From a bacterium (GTDB lineage: Bacteria; Bacillota_A; Clostridia; Lachnospirales; Lachnospiraceae): DNA of 34,984 bases. A program made the position numbers and the translations under genes. Under the pieces are notes generated by a model that saw only the letters and a program-made list of their open reading frames with translations, was not told the origin of the DNA and did not search any database. This document shows, one piece after another, positions 15,272 through 24,018 of the stretch (the first letter of the stretch is position 1; the number at the start of each line of letters is the position of its first letter). The stretch is from the NCBI GenBank assembly GCA_004562915.1, contig SFQZ01000028.1, positions 1 to 34,984 of the forward strand, written 5' to 3'.

Positions 15272-16435
15272 CTATTTGCTTCCATAAGAACCTTCCGTGT
15301 CAAACACCACGCCGGATCCTTCTTTCTTTCTGGAATGTGCACGTCGTTCATTCAATTCTTTCAGGAATTCGTCCTCATCAATCGGCAATGTGACCGGATG
15401 TCCCAGCCAGCTCGACAGATGCATGGCATTGGAGAGCATCAGACCATTGATACCTTCTTCTCCACCTGCTACCAGTGGGGTTCCGTGCAGAATTTTTCCT
15501 GCAAAAGCTTTCATAACTCCTGCGTGCTGTTCATTCTGTCCATCTGTTTCAATCTCTAAAATCTCACATTCCGGTTTTTCAAAACCTGCTTTGCAGGTTG
15601 CACAGTGCTCTTTGATACCCTGTTTTAATTTATAGAAAGTTAATTTATCATTTTCACATACCAGTTTACCCAGATCTCCTGTGATCTCAAAACGGTTGGT
15701 TCCCGGTGCATCACCTGTTGTTGTGATAAATACTCCTGTTGCCCCGTTCGGGTATTCCAGATATGTGGTAACATCATCTTCCACTTCAATATCATGCCAT
15801 TTTCCTTCATGACAGAAAGCCTGAACTTTGACTGGCATTCCACAGATCCATTGTATCAGATCCAGGTTATGCGGACACTGATTCAGCAGCACACCGCCAC
15901 CTTCTCCGTCCCAGGTAGCTCTCCAGCTTCCGGAATCATAATAGCTCTGGGTTCTGTACCAGTCAGTGATGATCCAGTTTACTCTGCGGATCTCACCCAG
16001 TTCTCCTCCGGCTACCATTTCATGCATTTTCCGGTATACGCAGTTGGTTCTCTGATTGAACATCATAGCAAATACTCTGTCACTCTTTGCTGCTGCTTCA
16101 TTCATCTCACGTACTTGTTTTGTGTATACACCGGCTGGTTTTTCACAAAGTACATGAAGGTTATGCTGCAGGGCTTCCATAGACAGCTCCGGATGCTGAT
16201 AATGAGGCACTGCAACTAAAACAGCATCACATACTCCGCTTGCAATCAGATCACTGCCTTCTTCAAATATCTGAACACTTTCCGGAAGATTGTCTTTACA
16301 CCACTGTCTTCTTCCTTCTTCTCTATCTGCTACTGCCACCAGTTCCAGTTCCGGAACTTTTCCTTCTGTAATTGTCTTGGAATGGGTTGTTCCCATGTTC
16401 CCAATACCGATAATACCAATTTTTACTTTCTCCAT
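15272..16435 (-). CDS. Gfo/Idh/MocA family sugar dehydrogenase (first of pair)
   Basis: The product is 387 aa from the ATG at 16435, one base past the upstream gene's stop and about 9 bp after AGGAAGG; upstream in-frame codons lie inside the neighbour. The NAD(P)-binding motif GIIGIGNMG is at residues 7-15 and the CEKPAG motif near residue 98. The C-terminal half has the family's GGGVLLNQCPHNLDLIQW with the active-site His. The enzyme should oxidise or reduce a sugar or polyol hydroxyl with NAD(P). It is translationally coupled to the next Gfo/Idh/MocA gene, suggesting paired steps, perhaps oxidation at one carbon then reduction at another. Confidence 0.85.
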   Translation of the reverse strand: MEKVKIGIIGIGNMGTTHSKTITEGKVPELELVAVADREEGRRQWCKDNLPESVQIFEEGSDLIASGVCDAVLVAVPHYQHPELSMEALQHNLHVLCEKPAGVYTKQVREMNEAAAKSDRVFAMMFNQRTNCVYRKMHEMVAGGELGEIRRVNWIITDWYRTQSYYDSGSWRATWDGEGGGVLLNQCPHNLDLIQWICGMPVKVQAFCHEGKWHDIEVEDDVTTYLEYPNGATGVFITTTGDAPGTNRFEITGDLGKLVCENDKLTFYKLKQGIKEHCATCKAGFEKPECEILEIETDGQNEQHAGVMKAFAGKILHGTPLVAGGEEGINGLMLSNAMHLSSWLGHPVTLPIDEDEFLKELNERRAHSRKKEGSGVVFDTEGSYGSK

Positions 16436-16436
16436 T

Positions 16437-17462
16437 TTACACATCCTTCCTGCATTTGACGGTTTTCCCCGTCTCTGCCGATTCATATAGATCCATGGTA
16501 AGAGAAAATGTTTCTTTTACACCGTCCGGATCGTTTCTGAATTTTTTGCCTGTATGCAGACATTCATAATAATCTTCAATACATCTACCATGAGAATTAC
16601 CCCAGTATGACTTTCCCACTCCGGAAGCCTTTGCAAAGGAAAATGTCTTTCCTGTTCCGTTTTTATACCGGATCCACAACTGGTTTTCCTCCGTTCGGAT
16701 ACTTCCCTTTTCACATTCCAGTTCGATCAGTACCGGGGAATCCGTCACATAGGCATTCGTAGCATAAAGACATGCGGATGCTTTCTCAAATCGGATATAA
16801 GCTTCCATGGTATCTTCTTCTTCAATTTCACCAATCAGATGATGATTCTTCATACTGGCCTCGGCTATAAGAGGGCTGCCTAAAAACTGTACCATCAGAT
16901 CCAGCGTATGAATTGCCTGATTTATCAGTACACCGCCGCCCTCAGTCTTTTTCACACCACGCCAGCCGCTTTCTTTATAATATTTCAAATCACGGGACCA
17001 GGTAAGAAACGCCCTGGCTCCCATGATATTTCCCAACTCTCCGCTTTTTAGTTCTTCAAAAATACGGGTTACTGATTCATTATAACGATTTTGAAAACAG
17101 ATTCCTACCTGTTTTCCTGATGTTTTTTCTGCTTCCATAAGCTGCTGAAAGGTTTCTCTGCTAATTGCCGGAGGTTTTTCCATAAACACATGAACTCCAT
17201 GTTCCAATGCTTTCAGTGCCATGGGCACATGAAGATAATGAGGTGTACAGATATGTACTACATCAAGTTCTTCATTTTCAAGCATTTCTTCAAAAGAAGA
17301 CCAACAATTCGTCTCCTGTGTTCCGTAGATTTCTTTGTATGCAGTTACTTTGTCCGGCTTACAGTCCGCAAAGGCACAAATGCTTACATTTTCCATATTT
17401 TTTAATACTTCCGCATGAACCTTTGCAATATTTCCGCAGCCTACTACTCCAACTTTCCACAT
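16437..17462 (-). CDS. Gfo/Idh/MocA family sugar dehydrogenase (second of pair)
   Basis: About 341 aa from the ATG at 17462 with AAAGG 8 bp upstream; an ATG five codons earlier is possible. The N-terminal VGVVGCGNIAKVHA is the nucleotide fold, MEKPPA the family lysine motif near residue 93, and GGGVLINQAIHTLDLMVQFLG carries the catalytic His. It is a paralogue of the gene that follows it, with clearly different sequence. It sits between the transporter permeases and its partner in one minus-strand operon. The substrate is unknown. Confidence 0.85.
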   Translation of the reverse strand: MWKVGVVGCGNIAKVHAEVLKNMENVSICAFADCKPDKVTAYKEIYGTQETNCWSSFEEMLENEELDVVHICTPHYLHVPMALKALEHGVHVFMEKPPAISRETFQQLMEAEKTSGKQVGICFQNRYNESVTRIFEELKSGELGNIMGARAFLTWSRDLKYYKESGWRGVKKTEGGGVLINQAIHTLDLMVQFLGSPLIAEASMKNHHLIGEIEEEDTMEAYIRFEKASACLYATNAYVTDSPVLIELECEKGSIRTEENQLWIRYKNGTGKTFSFAKASGVGKSYWGNSHGRCIEDYYECLHTGKKFRNDPDGVKETFSLTMDLYESAETGKTVKCRKDV

Positions 17463-17519
17463 AATTATGCCTTTCATTTCCGGCAGCTTTCTGCCTTGTA
17501 AGTGTTAAAATTGATTTTA

Positions 17520-18365
17520 TCAGCCTTTCAGACCGGAGGTTGCAATACCATCTACCAGATATCTCTGGAAAATAAAGAAAATCAGTACAATCGGGATCAA
17601 TGACAGGGTAGCCATAGCGAACATAGCACCGTAGTCAGAGGAGGAGCCCGGGTCAGAGAACAGTTTCAAAGCCAAAGATACCGGATATTTTGCAGCATCA
17701 TTGATGTACAACAAAGCTGACATAAAGTCATCCCATCTCCACATGAAGGAGAAGATTCCACCGGTGATCAGTGATGGTACCATAAGCGGAAGAATGATTC
17801 TTCCGAAGATTCCATAGTAGGAACATCCATCGATTTTTGCAGCTTCATCCAATTCTCTCGGAATACCATCGATAAAGTTCATCATCAAGTATACGAAGAA
17901 TCCCTGCACAGTAAAGCAGAACGGAACGATCAGCGGAGCAAAACTTCCTACCCAACCCAGCTTCTGATACCACAGATACTGAGGAACCATAAGAATCTGT
18001 CCCGGAAGCATCATGGATGCCATCATAGCTGCGAACAAAATCTTTTTTCCTTTAAAGCTACATCTGGAAAATCCATAAGCTACCAGCGCAGAGGATGCCA
18101 GTGTTCCGATTGTTGCAACAATTGTTACAAAAAGTGAGTTTTTGAAGAATGTAGCAAAGGAAATACCGGCAAAACCTTTCCATCCATTTGCATAGTTTTC
18201 AAATGTAAATTTTTCAGGTATCAGCTGACTTGCTGTTGTAAAAATTGTATTGGTCTCTTTAAAAGCACTCATAAACATCCAGATCAGCGGATAGAGCATG
18301 AGAAGACCAAAACCAAATACAAGCACATGATAGATTGTTTTATTTATTATTCTTTTTGCTTTCAT
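17520..18365 (-). CDS. Carbohydrate ABC transporter permease (MalG/CUT1 type)
   Basis: A 281-aa inner permease with six hydrophobic segments. The cytoplasmic EAA loop ELDEAAKIDGCSYYGIFGRI is near residue 190, where the ATPase docks. The C-terminus YLVDGIATSGLKG is typical of CUT1 MalG-like subunits. It forms the import channel with the upstream permease. No MsmX/MalK-type ATPase gene is in the window; such systems often borrow a shared ATPase encoded elsewhere. It starts 8 bp after the preceding permease stop. Confidence 0.92.
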   Translation of the reverse strand: MKAKRIINKTIYHVLVFGFGLLMLYPLIWMFMSAFKETNTIFTTASQLIPEKFTFENYANGWKGFAGISFATFFKNSLFVTIVATIGTLASSALVAYGFSRCSFKGKKILFAAMMASMMLPGQILMVPQYLWYQKLGWVGSFAPLIVPFCFTVQGFFVYLMMNFIDGIPRELDEAAKIDGCSYYGIFGRIILPLMVPSLITGGIFSFMWRWDDFMSALLYINDAAKYPVSLALKLFSDPGSSSDYGAMFAMATLSLIPIVLIFFIFQRYLVDGIATSGLKG

Positions 18366-18372
18366 ACTTTAC

Positions 18373-19290
18373 TCACCCCTGATCATATACCCAATATTTT
18401 TTCGTTTTGAACAGTACCAATGTAAAGGTTCCGATAAGAAGCAGCATCATCCATGCCATAGCAGATGCATAACCTGCATTGTTGAACTGGAAGGACTGCT
18501 GATACATATACAGTGCATAGAACAATGTAGTATCCATCGGTTTACCCTGTGTAATAATCAAACTCTGTGTGAATGCCAGGAAACCATTGATCATCTGCAT
18601 AACCAGGTTAAAGAAAATGGTTGGTGTCAGAAGAGGCAGTGTCACTTTAAAGAATTTTGTGAATTTGTTTGCTCCATCCACGTCTGCAGCTTCATACAAG
18701 CTGGATGGAATCTGTTTCAAAGCAGAAAGGAAGATCAACATGGAAGAACCAAACTGCCAGATCGCCAAAAGAATCAATGTCCAGATTGCTGTCTTTGTAT
18801 TTCCAAGCCATGCCATCTGTGTGTCAATTCCAAATGCTGCCAGAATGCTGTTGATAACACCATCCGTAGCGAACATTCTTTTCCACAATACAGCTACCGC
18901 AACGGAACCACCAATGATGGATGGCAGATAGTAAGCTGCTCTGTAGAATCCTGTTAATTTCGTAGGTTTAACAAGAATCATAGCAACCATAAGAGCAAAT
19001 GCCAAACGCAGAGGTACAGATACCAGAGCAAAGTACATGGTTGCCTTAAATGATTTCCAGAATACCTCATCACCGGTAAACATCTTAATGTAATTATCCA
19101 AACCTACAAATTTTGCAGGTGAAAGGATATTGTACTCACAGAAAGAATAATAAAGAGAGATTCCCATGGGAACCAGCAAAAACACAAAAAATCCAATGAT
19201 AAACGGCAGACAGAATACTACTCCCGCACTGCTTTCTTTATTTAAAAACTTATATAATTTTCCGTCAGAAATTCTTTTTTCAGATTGCAC
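18373..19290 (-). CDS. Carbohydrate ABC transporter permease (MalF/CUT1 type)
   Basis: About 305 aa from the GTG at 19290, which has AAAGGAG 6 bp upstream; a further in-frame ATG at 19344 lies in the leader hairpin and has no site. It has six membrane segments starting with FCLPFIIGFFVFLLVPMGIS. The EAA loop SSLYEAADVDGANKFTKFFKV is near residue 205. It pairs with the MalG-like permease and the upstream binding lipoprotein. A hairpin between the binding-protein gene and this gene may lower permease expression. Confidence 0.92.
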   Translation of the reverse strand: MQSEKRISDGKLYKFLNKESSAGVVFCLPFIIGFFVFLLVPMGISLYYSFCEYNILSPAKFVGLDNYIKMFTGDEVFWKSFKATMYFALVSVPLRLAFALMVAMILVKPTKLTGFYRAAYYLPSIIGGSVAVAVLWKRMFATDGVINSILAAFGIDTQMAWLGNTKTAIWTLILLAIWQFGSSMLIFLSALKQIPSSLYEAADVDGANKFTKFFKVTLPLLTPTIFFNLVMQMINGFLAFTQSLIITQGKPMDTTLFYALYMYQQSFQFNNAGYASAMAWMMLLLIGTFTLVLFKTKKYWVYDQG

Positions 19291-19327
19291 GTCTATCTCC
19301 TTTCTCCCAAAAAGGGTATAAAAATGA

Positions 19328-19363
19328 CTGCCGCCATCCGCCATTATGCAGATTTGACGGCAG
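19328..19363 (-). terminator. Attenuating hairpin between binding-protein and permease genes
   Basis: CTGCCG (19328-19333) pairs with CGGCAG (19358-19363), with a short T-run on the minus strand. The stem is modest, so partial read-through is likely; this is a usual way to make more binding protein than permease. Confidence 0.5.
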
Positions 19364-19392
19364 CCAGTTATTGATTCAAGACTTACCAGTTA

Positions 19393-20739
19393 TTAGCCCC
19401 AAATTTCCATTCCTTTATTGTAGTACTCTTCAGCTGCTTCCTGAGCGGTACACTCGCCATAACCAAGTTTTTCATGAACTTTTTTCAGAGTATCCAGAAG
19501 TTCGCTGCTTCCGTCCGGATCCGGCGGGTTGATCGGGGAACAGTTCGGTGTTATTACATCTGTGATGTAATCGAAGGATTTCTGCTCTTCCGGTCCGATT
19601 TTATCATAGATAGCATCTGCAACTGCTGTAGAAGCCGGAACTCCACGTTCTCCAAGAAGGATTTCGTTTGCTTCTGTAGAGTTGATCAGGTAATCCAGTA
19701 CTGCAACTGCTGCATCCGGATTCTTTGTATCAGCGCTGATAGCGAAATACATAGCTGGTTTCAGATAGTTGGATTTTGAAGTATCGCTTGTAGGAATTGT
19801 TGTCATACCAATTTCCATTCCTTCCGGAGCTGCTGCCTGGAAAGATTTCAGCAGGTTAGATCCACCATTGATAGTAGCCCAAGCCATTGTAGATGGGCTG
19901 GAACCATATACCAGAGGGTCTGTCTCCTGACCTGTAGCATCTACACAATCAGGTGTGATATGCCATCCGTTTTTAACACCATCTTCGAGAAGCTGGAAAT
20001 AAGGTACGTATGCATCTGCACTGTCTACCGGCATTTTTGCTTCTACGATCGGCATTCCTTCTGCTCTTGACCACTCCGTCAGATAGTTGTCAGCCTGAAG
20101 CATTTTTACACGATATCCTGTTTCATCAGAAATTTTCTGAGCAATTTCAACGAACTCATCCATTGTCATGTTATCCTTCATTTCAATATTCAGTTCGTCT
20201 GTTACAGTCTTGTTGTAGAACAGACATGGAGCATTGATACCTGCAGCGATTGCATAGTTCCCTTCACCAACAACACCCATTTCCAGTACGTTTTCCGGAA
20301 TGTTAGTTGTATCCAGAGCACCACTTTCAATATATGGTGTCAGATCCAGAAGCTGTCCATTGTTTACATACTGATCCAGATATTTGTAATCCATCTGAAT
20401 TACGTCTGGCATATTCTTTCCTGCTGCGGATGTTGCCAGTTTGCTCCAGTAATCGTCCCACTGGAAGAACTGTCCTTCAACTGTCACATCGCTGTGCAGC
20501 TCATGATATTTATCCAGAGCCTGCTGTGTTCTCTCATTTCTTACCTGATTTCCCCACCATGCCATTACAAGATTGGTAGAATCTCCTGATTCACTTGCTG
20601 CTGCATCATCTTTGCTTTCTGTTTCCTGTGCAGCACCACCGTTCGTTTCTGCACTTTCTTTACTTCCGCCACATGCTGTGAATGCAGATACACACATTGT
20701 TCCAGCAAGAACTAAAGCCAATACTTTCTTTAAATTCAT
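19393..20739 (-). CDS. Extracellular sugar-binding lipoprotein (family 1 solute-binding protein)
   Basis: A 448-aa substrate-binding protein. The signal peptide MNLKKVLALVLAGTMCVSAF ends in a lipobox with lipid-anchored Cys23 (SAFTACGG), followed by an Asn/Ala/Glu-rich linker. The mature fold has family 1 features such as MAWWGNQVRNERTQQALDKYHE and AMYFAISADTKNPDAAVAVLDYLI. It captures an oligosaccharide outside the cell and hands it to the two permeases. AAGGAGGAAG precedes the ATG. Its promoter has a good TATAAT but a poor -35, fitting activator control by the nearby AraC-type regulator. Confidence 0.92.
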   Translation of the reverse strand: MNLKKVLALVLAGTMCVSAFTACGGSKESAETNGGAAQETESKDDAAASESGDSTNLVMAWWGNQVRNERTQQALDKYHELHSDVTVEGQFFQWDDYWSKLATSAAGKNMPDVIQMDYKYLDQYVNNGQLLDLTPYIESGALDTTNIPENVLEMGVVGEGNYAIAAGINAPCLFYNKTVTDELNIEMKDNMTMDEFVEIAQKISDETGYRVKMLQADNYLTEWSRAEGMPIVEAKMPVDSADAYVPYFQLLEDGVKNGWHITPDCVDATGQETDPLVYGSSPSTMAWATINGGSNLLKSFQAAAPEGMEIGMTTIPTSDTSKSNYLKPAMYFAISADTKNPDAAVAVLDYLINSTEANEILLGERGVPASTAVADAIYDKIGPEEQKSFDYITDVITPNCSPINPPDPDGSSELLDTLKKVHEKLGYGECTAQEAAEEYYNKGMEIWG

Positions 20740-20792
20740 TTTGCCTTCCTCCTTATATTTTTTAAGAAGCTTCTCTTTTTTTGTATAAACTC

Positions 20793-20798
20793 ATTATA
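20793..20798 (-). promoter_or_regulatory. -10 box of the transporter operon
   Basis: TATAAT on the minus strand, about 54 bp before the lipoprotein ATG; no good -35 lies 16-18 bp upstream, suggesting dependence on an activator. Confidence 0.55.
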
Positions 20799-20830
20799 CT
20801 TGCTCTTACCAAAACTTAAAATTAACAAAA

Positions 20831-20899
20831 CCCACTTGAGATAATATTTTTCCCACTGAATTTTGCAAAAAAGTTACTTACTCTGCAAAAAATCCACTT
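20831..20899 (-). promoter_or_regulatory. Direct repeats at ~21-bp period upstream of the transporter promoter
   Basis: CCACT occurs at 20832, 20853 and 20894, with a related TTACT at 20875, and TGCAAAAAA at 20864 and 20884. Spacings of 20-21 bp put the copies on one DNA face. AraC-family activators bind such direct repeats, so this is a candidate operator for the YesN-like regulator. Confidence 0.4.
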
Positions 20900-20933
20900 T
20901 TCCCAAATAAACTATTCCTGCATTAACAAACTT

Positions 20934-22289
20934 TTAAACAATTTCCACATCTTTGAACTGCTCAGAAGCTGCTTTTCCGTCAAATTGCTCCAAAGTGATG
21001 TTCTTTCCATTCTCCGCATAAAAGGCCTGTGCAAAATCAGATTTGTCTTCTCCACAGAATCTTACACGGCAATCTTTTACTTTTACTCCATCTGCGCAGC
21101 GGATATAGAATCCCGGACTCTGCCTCTTTTCAATTCCTTTATTGTAACCCGGACGCAGGTCATACATTCCACGCTCCCATTTGCTCTTTGCTGACATTCT
21201 TACCTGAACATTTTCAAATACGATATCTTCTACCATATTTTCCTCTGTTCCGGATACAAATACACCATTTTCCGAATCACAGGTAATATTGGAGAAACGA
21301 ACATTGGAAATCTTACCGGATTTTGTATTCTCATCACGATCATGAACGGAAATAGCAATCGGTTCTGCGCATCCCCACCAGGTATCCGCAAATCTACGTG
21401 TCTCGATCATGATATTTCTGAAAGAAACATTTTCTACATTTCCCTGATCTCTGATCTGAACGGAAATTCCTCTGTTGGAACGAGAAACAATACAATCCTG
21501 AATCAGAATATTGCGGAAATCTCCGGTACCTTCTGTACCTATCTTAATAGCTGCAGAAGTGGAGATCAAAGTACAGTCAGATACAATAACATTTTCTGTA
21601 GGACCGTATTTCATATTTCCGATGGTCGCTTTCATACAAATACAGTCATCTCCGCAGGTAATATGACAACCGCTGATTCTTACATTACTGCAGTGGTCAG
21701 GATCAATTCCGTCTGAATTTGCCATATCCAGATCATTCAGGATACGAATATCCTTAATCAGTACATCATCACATCCTGCCGGATGCAATGTCCAGAACGG
21801 TGCTTTACGCATAGTCACATCACGGAATGTAATATGATTGCAATGCTCCACATAAATCAATGTGGGACGTGGATAAAGTTCTGAATTCACATAATACTGG
21901 CTCCATCTTTCCACAAACGCATAGGCATTTCCATCAATTACACCTTGTCCTGCTATGGAAATATTGTCCGCATCTTTTGCATAGATAAATGCATACGGTG
22001 GTTTCTGTACCACACCGGCATCGATAATATCCGCATCATAATCCACAGGCTCGTTATTCGGGTTCAGGTAAGTATCAAGATCACTGTGAGCCTTAAGAAC
22101 ACTTCCTTTCTCCAGATACAATTCCACATTGCTTTTCAGTACAATCGAAGATGCATAAAAAGTCTTTCCGCTTGGCAATACAACTCTTCCGCCCGTTTTT
22201 GTACACTCGTCAATCGCTTTCTGAATCGCCGGAGCATCATTGGTGATACCGTCTCCCACTGCTCCAAATTTCATAACATCGTAGCTCAT
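20934..22289 (-). CDS. Glycoside hydrolase family 28-like enzyme (polygalacturonase fold)
   Basis: About 451 aa from the ATG at 22289 (GGGAGG 7 bp upstream). The N-terminal YDVMKFGAVGDGITNDAPAIQKAID is the pectate-lyase-like start of GH28, and parallel beta-helix repeats follow. The catalytic region has NSDGIDPDHC and GDDCICMKA, giving the family's acidic residues (N-x-D and DD). The usual G-H-G motif reads IKIGTEGTGD and the RIK motif reads SVQIRDQG. There is no signal peptide, so it acts inside the cell, probably on imported oligosaccharides. It hydrolyses galacturonide or related glycosidic bonds by family; the variant motifs suggest an unusual substrate. It has its own promoter and is divergent from the sensor kinase. 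Confidence 0.82.
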   Translation of the reverse strand: MSYDVMKFGAVGDGITNDAPAIQKAIDECTKTGGRVVLPSGKTFYASSIVLKSNVELYLEKGSVLKAHSDLDTYLNPNNEPVDYDADIIDAGVVQKPPYAFIYAKDADNISIAGQGVIDGNAYAFVERWSQYYVNSELYPRPTLIYVEHCNHITFRDVTMRKAPFWTLHPAGCDDVLIKDIRILNDLDMANSDGIDPDHCSNVRISGCHITCGDDCICMKATIGNMKYGPTENVIVSDCTLISTSAAIKIGTEGTGDFRNILIQDCIVSRSNRGISVQIRDQGNVENVSFRNIMIETRRFADTWWGCAEPIAISVHDRDENTKSGKISNVRFSNITCDSENGVFVSGTEENMVEDIVFENVQVRMSAKSKWERGMYDLRPGYNKGIEKRQSPGFYIRCADGVKVKDCRVRFCGEDKSDFAQAFYAENGKNITLEQFDGKAASEQFKDVEIV

Positions 22290-22318
22290 CTTAAAGCCTC
22301 CCATTCTCATTTTTCTTA

Positions 22319-22324
22319 ATTATA
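22319..22324 (-). promoter_or_regulatory. -10 box of the GH28 gene
   Basis: TATAAT on the minus strand, 30 bp before the GH28 ATG. No clear -35 is visible. It lies within the short gap shared with the divergent kinase gene. Confidence 0.45.
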
Positions 22325-22367
22325 CTTTCTATTCAAAAAAATAAAAATCAAAAAAACCCATGAACAG

Positions 22368-24017
22368 GTGTTATATCGTTTTGTATCTTCCAACCTCACC
22401 TGCTCTGCCACAGAAATATATGATACGCTGACCGAAACTGAAAATCTTGCTATGATGATTCTTTCAAACAATTCCATTCAGGAAGTACTTCCTCTAATCG
22501 AATCGTCAGAATCCCGGGCGGAAAAACAGCTATATATAAACACAATCTATAATACTCTGTGCAATCATCTGTTTAACACAAGCATTGACCCGGTTTCCTA
22601 TATTGCTATCCAGCTGAACAATGAGGAGATTTCTACTTATTCTCCTCTTACCCGTCAGGTTCCCAATGATGTTAAAAAGGAACTGGTAACTATTGCAAAA
22701 GAAGAAATGGGTGGTTCTGTCTGGGTAACCGATTATAGCAGAGAATATGGTCTGTTTCTGGTGAAGGAATTACGTGAAACCAGATATTTATCACTGCACC
22801 CATTGGGGACACTGATCATAAACATTAATCTTGATGACATGATTTCCCAGGCAGCCAGCCATGATTCCGCCTATGACTCTATGTCTTTTCTTCTTGCTGC
22901 CAATAAACAATTGATTTATCCCTCTGATGACATAACAGAAAACTATTATAATGCACTGAAAAAAAGTTTAAAACAGAAATATGACATCCTTACATTAGAT
23001 AACAACCCTTACTTCGCAGTAGGCGGTCATATTCCCGGCTATCAATGGGATTATTTCTGTATTGTGCCTTATGATTCCATTGCCCGAACGCTTTCTTTTA
23101 CGCTAAAGCTCTGTGTTATTGCAATGATTTTTTCGGTTGGCGTTGTTTTTATTGCTTCTACCAGCATTCTCTCAAGCCTCACCAGACATTTCGACTGGCT
23201 AATCTACAAGATGAACCGTTTCGGTGAAGGACATTACACCTTGCCCGAAGATGCCTGTGACTACAGCCAGCAAAAAGATGAAATTGGACAGCTTCACACC
23301 AACTTTAATTCCATGGCAAATAAAGTAGATACACTCATAAAAGAGAATTATGTAAATGAACTGTTAAAGAAAGAAGCACAGCTGAAAGCACTGGAAAGCC
23401 AGATGGATCCACATTTCCTCTACAATACTCTGGATTCTATCAACTGGCGTGCAAAGGCTATAAAAGCCGACGATATTTCACAAATCACAACCGCTCTGGG
23501 CAATCTTCTTCGGATTTCTCTGAGTAAGAACAATTATCCGTTCTCGATTCAGCAGGAAATGAATATTCTGGAAAACTATATGACGATTCAAAAACTTCGT
23601 TATCCTCACAGACTTGAATATTCCATTGACATTCCGGAAAAATTCCACAACTGCGAAATACCGAAATTTACCATCCAGCCGCTTCTGGAAAATGCAATTC
23701 GTTACGGTCTGGAAGAGATTTCAGAAATATGTTATATTTCAGTATCAGCATTTTCATCTGACCGGAATCTGATGATTGAAGTAAAAAATAACGGTTCTCA
23801 GTTTGATGATGACCTGCTTCAAAAACTGGAAGCAAAGGAGATTCAGCCTCATGGATTTGGAATCGGTATTTTAAATATTCACAAACGGCTGAACATCGCA
23901 TACGGACCCGATTACGGTCTTTATCTGTATAACACAGAAGATCCCGATGACGGGGAAGAGTATGCGGTTGCACGAATTATACTCCCACTAATCCCTCTTA
24001 CGAAAGGAGTCTCCTGA
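22368..24017 (+). CDS. YesM-type sensor histidine kinase lacking its first membrane segment
   Basis: About 549 aa from a GTG. It has an extracellular sensor-like region (residues 1-240), one membrane helix (LCVIAMIFSVGVVFIASTSIL, about 246-266), a HAMP-like segment, the phospho-acceptor motif QMDPHFLYN with His349, and an ATPase domain (NAIRYGLEE, GFGIGILNIHKRL). Normal family members begin with a cytoplasmic tip and a first membrane helix; here the frame opens at 22320 right after a stop, with only about 16 more codons and no hydrophobic run. No ribosome site or promoter is seen. It is probably a 5'-truncated gene. It overlaps closely with the response regulator downstream. Confidence 0.75.
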   Translation: MLYRFVSSNLTCSATEIYDTLTETENLAMMILSNNSIQEVLPLIESSESRAEKQLYINTIYNTLCNHLFNTSIDPVSYIAIQLNNEEISTYSPLTRQVPNDVKKELVTIAKEEMGGSVWVTDYSREYGLFLVKELRETRYLSLHPLGTLIININLDDMISQAASHDSAYDSMSFLLAANKQLIYPSDDITENYYNALKKSLKQKYDILTLDNNPYFAVGGHIPGYQWDYFCIVPYDSIARTLSFTLKLCVIAMIFSVGVVFIASTSILSSLTRHFDWLIYKMNRFGEGHYTLPEDACDYSQQKDEIGQLHTNFNSMANKVDTLIKENYVNELLKKEAQLKALESQMDPHFLYNTLDSINWRAKAIKADDISQITTALGNLLRISLSKNNYPFSIQQEMNILENYMTIQKLRYPHRLEYSIDIPEKFHNCEIPKFTIQPLLENAIRYGLEEISEICYISVSAFSSDRNLMIEVKNNGSQFDDDLLQKLEAKEIQPHGFGIGILNIHKRLNIAYGPDYGLYLYNTEDPDDGEEYAVARIILPLIPLTKGVS

Positions 24018-24018
24018 T

